Source of the DNA: Bacteroidia bacterium
GTDB taxonomy: Bacteria; Bacteroidota; Bacteroidia; Flavobacteriales; Flavobacteriaceae
Length of the DNA stretch: 48,677 nucleotides
Assembly (NCBI GenBank): GCA_030429455.1
Contig: JAUIFC010000007.1
Location: 1-48,677 of the forward strand
Direction of reading: 5' to 3'
In this document: positions 42,707-48,677 of the stretch, in pieces
How positions within the stretch are numbered: the first letter of the stretch is position 1
Layout of the letters: every line of letters begins with the position of its first letter
Program-made: the position numbers and the translations under genes
The notes under the pieces: model-generated
Told to the model about the DNA's origin: nothing
The model's database searches: none
The model's input: the letters and a program-made list of their open reading frames with translations, nothing else

Positions 42707-43042
42707 CTATCGTAAAATTTTCTTCAGCCCTAACATTAAGTTGTGTTCCATCGTTTGGTATTTTCCATCACTCATAAACAGTTCTTTGATATCTTCAAGC
42801 AACTTTTGTTTGTCTTCTTGGCTATAGTTATGCTCTTCGATAAATGCATAGATTTTTTGAATACTGGCGTAGTCATTATCATTGCTAAATTCTGCTTTTA
42901 GGTTTTCTAGATTACTTGAGTTTATCTTGGATTTTATAAAATCAAGCTCCAATTTTTCTTCTACATAATCTGCATTTGCACAATAAATTAAGGTGTAAAT
43001 AATGAAATCTTCTTTTGACCAATTGGTTTTTTCGGTAGACAT
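42707..43042 (-). CDS. Small TerB-like helical protein, paralogue A
   Basis: 111 residues. Helical, cytoplasmic, with NWSKEDFIIYTLIYCANADY at the start and KELFMSDGKYQTME near the end; SDGKYQ is close to the D-G-x-(Y/F) pattern of TerB-type domains. Roughly 40% identical to the next gene by eye. It is probably the first gene of a two-gene unit, with a candidate -7 element on the minus strand (43081-43074), and is divergent from the DUF2007 gene. Confidence 0.82.
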   Translation of the reverse strand: MSTEKTNWSKEDFIIYTLIYCANADYVEEKLELDFIKSKINSSNLENLKAEFSNDNDYASIQKIYAFIEEHNYSQEDKQKLLEDIKELFMSDGKYQTMEHNLMLGLKKILR

Positions 43043-43073
43043 GATTTTGTAGATTTATGGTAGACGTTCCTAG

Positions 43074-43081
43074 CAAATATA
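43074..43081 (-). promoter_or_regulatory. Candidate -7 element for the TerB-like pair (TATATTTG, minus strand)
   Basis: Perfect TAnnTTTG on the minus strand, 31 bp upstream of the ATG at 43042. No -33 TTG seen at the expected distance. Confidence 0.42.
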
Positions 43082-43181
43082 TATAAAAAATTGTTTTGAC
43101 TCATTTTCGGTTTCTAATCCCTTAAAAATTTCAGCTACAATTTGTACAAAAAATCTTACTTTAGTCTTAAAACTACGCCAA

Positions 43182-43400
43182 ATGAAAAATGTTAGGATTT
43201 TTAAAACAAAATCTAATATTGAAGCAATGGGCATTGAAAACATGCTTCTTGAAAATTCTATTCCCTGCAAGGTGATAAATAAAATGGATTCTTCTTATGC
43301 CAACACCTTTGGAACAATAGATATTTACGTGGAAAAAACAAATATTATGATGGCGAAACACTTGCTTACACAATATTTTAATCAATCTTTAGATGATTAA
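43182..43400 (+). CDS. DUF2007-family small protein
   Basis: 72 residues. The ferredoxin-like DUF2007 pattern is visible: VRIFKTKSNIEAMGIENML, then a strand ending IPCKVINK, and IDIYVEKTNIMMAKHLL. These proteins are thought to act as small sensor or binding modules, but no role is known. The last 8 bp overlap the following oxidoreductase gene (ATG at 43393), so translation is probably coupled. Confidence 0.9.
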   Translation: MKNVRIFKTKSNIEAMGIENMLLENSIPCKVINKMDSSYANTFGTIDIYVEKTNIMMAKHLLTQYFNQSLDD

Positions 43401-44517
43401 GAATTTATCATATTGGGAAAGGAAATCTTGGTTTAGCCAGATAGACTATTGTATCGTTGGTAGTGGAATAGTAGGTTTAAATTGTGCATTGCATCTAAAG
43501 CTAAAGCATCCAAAGGCAAAAATATTAATAATTGAAAAAGGAATATTACCTCAAGGCGCCAGTACCAAAAACGCTGGATTTGCATGTTTTGGAAGTTTAA
43601 GTGAAATACTATCAGATCTTGAAAGCCACTCGGAAAAAGAGGTGTTCAATCTCGTTGAAAAAAGGATTAAAGGGTTGGATTTGCTCATAAAGACCTTGGG
43701 CAAACAAGCCATTTCTTATAAAAATTTTGGAGGATTTGAATTGTTTTTTAATGAAGACCAATCTCTATATGAAAAATGTCATTCAAAAATAAAAGAAGTC
43801 AATACCTTATTATGTAATATCTATAATGCAGATATTTTTTCAATAAAAGAGCATGGTTTGGAATTTAACGGAATGTTGCCTCAATATATCTCAAATCCTT
43901 TAGAAGCACAAATCGATACTGGACAAATGATGTTTAATCTGCTTCAAAAAGTATTAGGTATGGGCGTTTTTATAATCAACTCATCGGAATTAGAGTCTTA
44001 TTCTGAGGACAACACCAAGGTAAGCTTACAATTAAAAGGTGGTATCCAAACATCTACAAAGCATCTTTTCATAGCAACAAATGCATTTTCAAGGCAACTA
44101 TTAAATTTGGATGTTACGCCAGTGCGAAATCAAGTCCTTATTACCAAACCGATAAAGAATTTACACATCAAAGGAACATATCACCTCGATCGAGGTTATT
44201 TTTATTTCAGGAATATAGATGACAGGCTCCTTTTAGGAGGAGGAAGACACTTGGACGCCATTAATGAAACAACCTCAGATTTTGGACTTACAAATAGTAT
44301 TCAAGAAAAATTGGAGTACATATTATTAAATAATATAATTCCAAATCAAAATGTGGAGGTCGATATGCGTTGGAGCGGAATACTCGGTGTAGGCTCTAAG
44401 AAAGAACCTATCGTAAAATCCATTTCAAACAGAGTACATTGCGCTGTTCGCCTTGGAGGAATGGGAGTGGCCATTGGCAGTACTTTAGGAAAAGAACTTT
44501 CCGAATTAATTCTTTGA
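43393..44517 (+). CDS. FAD-dependent oxidoreductase, D-amino-acid/glycine oxidase family
   Basis: 374 residues. N-terminal FAD-binding GSGIVGLNCALHL (22-34) with IIEKG acidic end, and the DAO-type segment GASTKNAGFACFGS (about 54-67). The C-terminal WSGILGVGSKKEPIV and LGGMGVAIGSTLGKELSEL match the end of the DAO fold. Family members oxidise secondary or primary amines such as glycine, sarcosine or D-amino acids. The substrate cannot be read. Cytoplasmic. Start overlaps the DUF2007 gene by 8 bp; 142 bp separates it from exbB. Confidence 0.92.
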   Translation: MIKNLSYWERKSWFSQIDYCIVGSGIVGLNCALHLKLKHPKAKILIIEKGILPQGASTKNAGFACFGSLSEILSDLESHSEKEVFNLVEKRIKGLDLLIKTLGKQAISYKNFGGFELFFNEDQSLYEKCHSKIKEVNTLLCNIYNADIFSIKEHGLEFNGMLPQYISNPLEAQIDTGQMMFNLLQKVLGMGVFIINSSELESYSEDNTKVSLQLKGGIQTSTKHLFIATNAFSRQLLNLDVTPVRNQVLITKPIKNLHIKGTYHLDRGYFYFRNIDDRLLLGGGRHLDAINETTSDFGLTNSIQEKLEYILLNNIIPNQNVEVDMRWSGILGVGSKKEPIVKSISNRVHCAVRLGGMGVAIGSTLGKELSELIL

Positions 44518-44585
44518 AAACTATAAAGCTTTGGACGAATTATAAGATTGAAGGAATAAGTTAATGCAACATATTTCATTTTTTT

Positions 44586-44615
44586 TTTGAAAGAGTTATA
44601 TTTTTTCTATATTTA
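44586..44615 (+). promoter_or_regulatory. Probable promoter of the exbB operon
   Basis: TTTG (44586-44589), an 18-bp spacer and TATATTTA (44608-44615, one-base variant of TAnnTTTG), 44 bp before the ATG at 44660. Confidence 0.5.
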
Positions 44616-44659
44616 GCGAAAATTTTAAACAAACACATATTAACATTAAGACAAGAACA

Positions 44660-45508
44660 ATGAAAAGACAATTTTCAATTTTAGCCATGATTTGTTTTAT
44701 GGTATTTAGCATTTCAAACATCAATGCTAATACTGCATTATTTCAAGATGACACAGAGGTTGCTCAGGATTCTACAGCTGTTGAAGAACCAGTAGTAGAA
44801 GAAGTACAAGAAGTAGCACCTGTTCCAATGGAAGAAGCAGAAGAGGAAGTAGTAGAAGAAGAAGAACTAACTTTCCATCAAGAACTCAAGAAAAGATTTA
44901 TTGAAGGTGGTCCTACATTTATGGGGATTGTACTTTTATGTTTAATATTAGGTTTAGCAATTGCTATCGAAAGAATTATTTTCTTAAATGCTTCGACAAC
45001 CAATTCTAGAAAATTAGCTCAAAAAGTTGAAGATGCTTTAGAGAGTGGAGGTGTTGACGCCGCTAAAGAAGTTTGTAGAAACACTTCTGGTCCTGTGGCT
45101 TCAATTTACTACCAAGGTTTAGATAGAATGGAAGAGGGTATCGATGTGGCAGAGAAGTCTATTGTTGCTTATGGGGGTGTTCAAATGGGACAATTAGAAA
45201 AAAATGTCTCTTGGGTATCTTTATTTATAGCATTAGCGCCTATGCTTGGTTTCATGGGTACGGTAATTGGTATGATTCAGGCATTCGATAAAATTGAAGC
45301 AGCTGGAGATATGCAACCTTCATTAGTGGCTGGTGGTATTAAAGTAGCACTTCTTACTACGGTATTCGGACTTATTGTTGCGATTATTCTTCAAATATTT
45401 TATAATTACATCGTAGCAAAAATTGATAGTATTGTAAATGATATGGAAGATGCTTCTATTACATTAGTAGATATTTTAGTTGCGCATAACAACAAGCACT
45501 TAAGATAA
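44660..45508 (+). CDS. exbB: ExbB/TolQ/MotA-type proton channel protein
   Basis: 282 residues. Signal-like N-terminus (about 1-24), an acidic Pro/Val/Glu-rich periplasmic stretch (about 28-72), then three membrane helices (about 92-112, about 180-202, and about 224-250) with the channel motif SWVSLFIALAPMLGFMGTV. Together with ExbD it uses the proton gradient to drive TonB, Tol-type or other envelope machines. The long acidic N-terminal region is typical of the Bacteroidota form and not of E. coli ExbB. The next gene starts in the stop codon (1-nt overlap). Confidence 0.95.
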   Translation: MKRQFSILAMICFMVFSISNINANTALFQDDTEVAQDSTAVEEPVVEEVQEVAPVPMEEAEEEVVEEEELTFHQELKKRFIEGGPTFMGIVLLCLILGLAIAIERIIFLNASTTNSRKLAQKVEDALESGGVDAAKEVCRNTSGPVASIYYQGLDRMEEGIDVAEKSIVAYGGVQMGQLEKNVSWVSLFIALAPMLGFMGTVIGMIQAFDKIEAAGDMQPSLVAGGIKVALLTTVFGLIVAIILQIFYNYIVAKIDSIVNDMEDASITLVDILVAHNNKHLR

Positions 45509-45951
45509 TGGGAAAGATTGTTAATATTCTTAAAATCGTTATCGGTGTTCTAGCCGCGGTTCTATTCGTTAGAATCATGATAGAAGATGACGATCTTATA
45601 AAAGAACAGGTAGAATTACAGAATAGTTTAATTAGTCCAGATTTGTATCTTGCGTATATTATTTTAGCTATTTCTGTATTGCTTGCTATAGTTTTTACTT
45701 TGATTGGTGTATTTAAAGGAAATGTGAAGAAGACTCTTATTTCAGTCGGCGTATTTGTGGCGGTTGTTTTAGTTTCTTTATTTGTATTTGCTGGAGATTA
45801 TGGAACAGGTTTTTCCATAAGTGATACAGAAACGTTATCTGAAGGTGGAGCAAAATGGATAGGAGCTGGTTTATACACATTCTATATTCTTGCCCTTGGA
45901 GCAATAGGCTCAATGCTCGTTTCCACTGTTAAAAAAGCAATGTTAAATTAA
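45508..45951 (+). CDS. Four-helix membrane protein of the exbB-exbD operon
   Basis: 147 residues, about four membrane helices (about 5-22, 48-68, 77-95 and 120-140), little else. Its ATG overlaps the exbB stop by 1 nt and its stop is 6 bp before exbD, so it is translationally linked and probably part of the same complex or a regulator of it. I recognise no domain. Its place between exbB and exbD suggests an accessory subunit of a Bacteroidota-type energy-transducing complex; that is inference from position only. Confidence 0.85.
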   Translation: MGKIVNILKIVIGVLAAVLFVRIMIEDDDLIKEQVELQNSLISPDLYLAYIILAISVLLAIVFTLIGVFKGNVKKTLISVGVFVAVVLVSLFVFAGDYGTGFSISDTETLSEGGAKWIGAGLYTFYILALGAIGSMLVSTVKKAMLN

Positions 45952-45957
45952 AAAATT

Positions 45958-46566
45958 ATGGCAAGAAGAAATGCACCAGAAGTAAATGCAGGCTCGATGG
46001 CAGATATTGCCTTCCTGTTACTCATTTTCTTCTTGGTTACAACAACTATAGAAACAGATATAGGTATCAATAGAAAGTTGCCGCCTATACAAGATCAACA
46101 AGATCCACCGCCTCTAAAAGAGCGTAATATATTTATTGTTCTGATCAACTCTAATGGTGATCTTCTAGTGGAGGATGATCCGATGGAGTTAAAGGATTTA
46201 AAACAATCTGCGATACAATTTTTAGATAATGGAGGTGGAACTGGTGACGAAAAATGTGATTATTGTCGAGGTCCAAGAGATACTTCTTCGTCTGATAATC
46301 CTATAAAGGCAGTTATTTCTCTGCAAAATAATAGATTGACAAAATATAGCGACTACATCGCCGTACAAAATGAGTTAATCGCAGCTTACAATTTCTTGAG
46401 AAATAGAGAGGCCAATAGATTATTCGGGGTAGATTTTACTGAAATGGAAAAGGCTTATAAAAATCCAGAGTATCAAGGTAACAAGGATAAGCTTAAAGAA
46501 AGAATTCAGGTGATAAAAGATATGTATCCTCAGAAACTATCTGAGGCAGAACCTAAACGAACTTAA
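45958..46566 (+). CDS. exbD: ExbD-type biopolymer transport protein, first copy
   Basis: 202 residues. The single membrane helix with the proton-carrying Asp is MADIAFLLLIFFLVTTT (14-30; D16), followed by a periplasmic domain. Longer than usual (about 135-150): it has a Gly/Asp-rich insert with C100 and C103 (KCDYCRG) near 90-112 and a helical tail (about 160-200). ExbD couples the proton flow through ExbB to periplasmic partners. Two ExbD genes in tandem are usual for Bacteroidota. The CxxC in the periplasmic part could form a disulfide. Confidence 0.94.
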   Translation: MARRNAPEVNAGSMADIAFLLLIFFLVTTTIETDIGINRKLPPIQDQQDPPPLKERNIFIVLINSNGDLLVEDDPMELKDLKQSAIQFLDNGGGTGDEKCDYCRGPRDTSSSDNPIKAVISLQNNRLTKYSDYIAVQNELIAAYNFLRNREANRLFGVDFTEMEKAYKNPEYQGNKDKLKERIQVIKDMYPQKLSEAEPKRT

Positions 46567-46577
46567 AAACAAGAAAT

Positions 46578-47069
46578 ATGTCAAAATTTAAAAAGAAAAA
46601 AGACGGTGGTATACCAGCTATATCTACTGCATCTTTACCAGATATTGTTTTTATGCTTTTATTTTTCTTTATGGTTGTAACCGTAATGAGAGATACTTCG
46701 ATCAAGGTTAAGAATACGCTTCCTTTTGCAGATCAAGTTGAGAAATTAGAGAAAAAGGATTTAATAATGTACATCTATGCAGGAGAACCTTCTGATAGAT
46801 ATAAGGAAGTTGCAGGTACCGAAGCTCGAATCCAATTAAACGATAAGTTTGCAAGTCTAAAAGACATCAAGCAGTTTGTTTTTGAAGAAAGAGAAAGTAC
46901 AAGAGATGAGTTAAGACAAGCTATGATTGCCGGACTTAAAGTTGATATGGAAACTAATATGGGTTTAGTTTCTGACATAAAAACAGAGTTAAGGGAGGCC
47001 GAAGCACTCAAGATAACTTATATCACACGTCCTGGAGAAGCAGCTAGAAATCTGCAAAGAAGATACTAG
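46578..47069 (+). CDS. exbD: ExbD-type biopolymer transport protein, second copy
   Basis: 163 residues. Membrane helix with the Asp in SLPDIVFMLLFFFMVV (19-34; D22), Lys-rich cytoplasmic start (KFKKKKDGG) and a periplasmic domain ending RPGEAARNLQRRY. It is clearly diverged from the first copy, so it probably has a distinct subunit role in a heteromeric complex. Last gene of the operon: 11 bp after the first ExbD and 19 bp before a strong terminator. Confidence 0.94.
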   Translation: MSKFKKKKDGGIPAISTASLPDIVFMLLFFFMVVTVMRDTSIKVKNTLPFADQVEKLEKKDLIMYIYAGEPSDRYKEVAGTEARIQLNDKFASLKDIKQFVFEERESTRDELRQAMIAGLKVDMETNMGLVSDIKTELREAEALKITYITRPGEAARNLQRRY

Positions 47070-47088
47070 TTGATATAATATTTTTAAG

Positions 47089-47121
47089 CAAAAGCACCAT
47101 TTTTGGTGCTTTTGTTGTTTT
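47089..47121 (+). terminator. Terminator of the exbB-exbD operon
   Basis: CAAAAGCACCA (47089-47099), loop TTTT, TGGTGCTTTTG (47104-47114): 11-bp stem followed by TTGTTTT. Confidence 0.85.
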
Positions 47122-47243
47122 AGGCTTTTGTATATCTTTAAGCCATCTTATTTCTTCTACCTTTGGTGTGATTTCAAGATGCAGTCTATTTACAATACAA
47201 ATTCCTAGTTTGTAAAACTCAATTTAATTACTGATCGTATTGT

Positions 47244-47948
47244 ATGTCAAGGTTTTTCCTTTTATTTTTTAGTCTATTTTCAATAGTTTTATACAGTCAA
47301 GAGGACTTATTAGATAAACATTTTAAGCATATAGACAGTTTATATAGAGAAGATCAGTTTTACATTGGTTTAGGAATAAATATTTTAAGTGATATGCCAA
47401 ACGGCATGAATCAATCTGGTCTTTCCGGAGGATTTCATTCAGGTTATATAAGAGATATGCCTATTAATCAAAGACGGAATATAAGCATTGGCATGGGTCT
47501 AGGTTTCGCATACAATACATATTCACAAAATCTGTTTATCGGTGAAGATACAAGTGGGAAAACACTTTTTAATGTGATAGGTAATAATATTGATTATTCT
47601 ACAAACAGATTTATAACACAAGAAATGGAAGTGCCATTTCAATTCAGGTGGCGAACATCAAATATTAACGATAATACGTCGTTTTGGCGAATTTATGCAG
47701 GTGTAAATTTAGGATATATATTTTATTTCAAATCAAGATTTGAGCAATCCAATAATACAGTTACTCAGACCAATTTGGATGAATTAAACAGGTTAAGATG
47801 GTCTCTTTATTTTGCTTTTGGAAAAAGCAAAATAAACTTTTATTTCAAGTATACTTTAAATCCTATATTTAGTGGTAACCTAACAGACAATGCTAGCCCT
47901 GTAAATGTTAGAGTAATTCAAACAGGAATTGTGTTTTACATTTTATAG
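47244..47948 (+). CDS. PorT-like outer-membrane beta-barrel protein
   Basis: 234 residues with a signal peptide (about 1-18, LYSQ). Alternating amphipathic strands with aromatic ends (FYIGLGINIL, ISIGMGLGFAYNTYSQ, EVPFQFRWRT, IYAGVNLGYIFYF, INFYFKYTLNPIFSG, VIQTGIVFYIL) and a hydrophobic C-terminal Tyr-Ile-Leu indicate an 8-stranded barrel of the PorT/OMP_b-brl_2 group. PorT in Porphyromonas and SprT in Flavobacterium are needed for type IX secretion; whether this is that orthologue is uncertain. It lies 174 bp after the ExbD genes and ends 1 bp from the convergent PAP2-like gene. Confidence 0.82.
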   Translation: MSRFFLLFFSLFSIVLYSQEDLLDKHFKHIDSLYREDQFYIGLGINILSDMPNGMNQSGLSGGFHSGYIRDMPINQRRNISIGMGLGFAYNTYSQNLFIGEDTSGKTLFNVIGNNIDYSTNRFITQEMEVPFQFRWRTSNINDNTSFWRIYAGVNLGYIFYFKSRFEQSNNTVTQTNLDELNRLRWSLYFAFGKSKINFYFKYTLNPIFSGNLTDNASPVNVRVIQTGIVFYIL

Positions 47949-47949
47949 A

Positions 47950-48561
47950 TTAATAGACCCAAAATTGCATAAATATAATCTGTGTAATACAACCCATAAA
48001 GGTTCCTGAAATAAGTTCATAGATGTTGTGAGCTCCCATGTATAGCCTAGAAGTTAACACTAGACCTACGCAAATTATACAAACAGACATAAAAGTAAAA
48101 AGTTCCAAATTAAAAACTATATTAAAGCCAATAACAAATGTTGTAAAGCTTGAAATACCTATCGCATGCAAGCTGATTTTATGATTAATAAAAGTGAATA
48201 CAAAGCTAACAATGCCGCACACAAAAGCAGATGAGAAGAAGTAAAATGGTATCCTATAGTCTATAGGGTCAAAAATATAGTTAGTTATAATTGCGCTAAT
48301 GGTTGTAAAAAAAAGTAAAGGTATTTTCCTTTGATGTATTTTATCAATGTGCAGCGAATCTATAAGCTTCAATGGTTTTAATAAAATAAGAAATAATAAA
48401 GGAGCAACAGCAGTCAATAAAATAACGGCTAAGATTTTGGCCAATATCCTTTCATAGGTATACATAAAATTTACTTGAGAAAAGTAATATAACATGGCAT
48501 AGGTAGAAAGCCACAAAGGATGAAATAAAAAGGAAGGTAGTTTTAATAAATAGGACTTCAT
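47950..48561 (-). CDS. PAP2-like membrane protein
   Basis: 203 residues with about six membrane helices. Near the C-terminus SRLYMGAHNIYELISGTFMG resembles the last catalytic block of PAP2 phosphatases (SR...GAH...D), including Ser-Arg and the His. The earlier Lys-Arg part of the active site (KxxxxxxRP) is not clear; only IHQRKIPL appears near 77-84. So it may be an inactive relative or a divergent lipid phosphatase. Its start overlaps the stop of rpoN by 4 bp (ATGA at 48558-48561), so both are probably in one operon. Confidence 0.75.
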   Translation of the reverse strand: MKSYLLKLPSFLFHPLWLSTYAMLYYFSQVNFMYTYERILAKILAVILLTAVAPLLFLILLKPLKLIDSLHIDKIHQRKIPLLFFTTISAIITNYIFDPIDYRIPFYFFSSAFVCGIVSFVFTFINHKISLHAIGISSFTTFVIGFNIVFNLELFTFMSVCIICVGLVLTSRLYMGAHNIYELISGTFMGCITQIIFMQFWVY

Positions 48562-48677
48562 ATTTCTTTTCGAAGTCTAGCAACTGGGATACCTAAAACT
48601 TCTCTGTACTTTGCTACAGTACGTCTGGCAATAGCATAACCTTTGGCCTTTAAGGATTCTACGAGTTTCGTGTCAGT
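48558..48677 (-). CDS. rpoN: RNA polymerase sigma-54 factor, 3' end
   Basis: Only the last 39 codons are in the window; the gene starts beyond 48677. The fragment contains the RpoN box, the sigma-54 hallmark (ARRTVAKYRE, codons 17-26 of the fragment), followed by VLGIPVARLRKEI and a TGA stop. This part contacts the -24 promoter element. No frame track entry covers it; it was found by translating the reverse strand. The stop overlaps the start of the PAP2-like gene, so the two are translationally coupled. Confidence 0.93.
   Translation of the reverse strand, partial: TDTKLVESLKAKGYAIARRTVAKYREVLGIPVARLRKEI

Noticed and set aside
1-48677. tRNA, rRNA, riboswitch or replication-origin signals
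   Set aside because: I looked through the non-coding gaps and found no cloverleaf, no conserved rRNA segment, no known riboswitch core and no DnaA-box cluster.

Overview
The window looks like chromosomal DNA from a marine-type member of the Flavobacteriaceae (Bacteroidota). It is AT-rich and has no Shine-Dalgarno-like spacing. Several genes are preceded by the Bacteroidota -7 element TAnnTTTG, sometimes with a TTG/TTTG at -33. Family content also fits: LytTR regulator, LruC-domain lipoprotein, Big_5 lipoprotein, CarboxypepD_reg protein, S9 and M14 exported peptidases, PorT-type barrel and DUF2007. There is no rRNA, tRNA, CRISPR array, insertion sequence, integrase or phage gene that I can support.

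Layout. (1) 1-1203: the 3' end of a sensor histidine kinase, a stand-alone HPt protein and a LytTR response regulator, which together look like a phosphorelay. (2) 1542-17667: a same-strand exopolysaccharide cluster. It contains UDP-glucose dehydrogenase, UDP-glucuronate decarboxylase, a receiver-only protein, a receiver-like/sugar-transferase fusion, a half-size TolC-like protein, a Wzc-like co-polymerase with a degenerate kinase domain, a flippase, a polymerase/ligase, a phosphoribosyltransferase-HAD fusion and four glycosyltransferases. A small orphan protein (18022-18522) and a large LruC lipoprotein (18662-20668) follow. (3) 20802-30835: core and envelope genes, namely lipB, a Big_5 lipoprotein, a reverse-strand operon (CarboxypepD_reg protein, M3 oligopeptidase with a heptad-repeat insert, omega-amidase-like nitrilase), a small secreted protein with its own promoter and terminator, fructosamine kinase-folA, and a PLP aminotransferase. 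(4) 31026-43042: a stand-alone CBM48 protein, a Cof phosphatase, an LRR protein, two S9 peptidases, SH3b, VOC and transglutaminase proteins, an M14 carboxypeptidase and two tandem paralogous TerB-like proteins. (5) 43182-48677: DUF2007 and an FAD oxidoreductase, an exbB-membrane protein-exbD-exbD transport operon, a PorT-like barrel, a PAP2-like membrane protein and the 3' end of rpoN.

How the parts may work together. The polysaccharide genes form a near-complete Wzx/Wzy pathway whose precursors should include UDP-glucuronate and UDP-xylose. Its unusual feature is signalling logic: an HPt and a LytTR regulator lie immediately upstream, a receiver-only protein sits inside the operon, and the initiating phosphoglycosyltransferase carries an N-terminal pseudo-receiver with Glu at the phospho-acceptor position. 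This suggests direct post-translational control of chain initiation by a phosphorelay, which is inference. The second outstanding feature is the run of about eleven in-phase 7-residue repeats (21-bp units) inside the M3 metallopeptidase.
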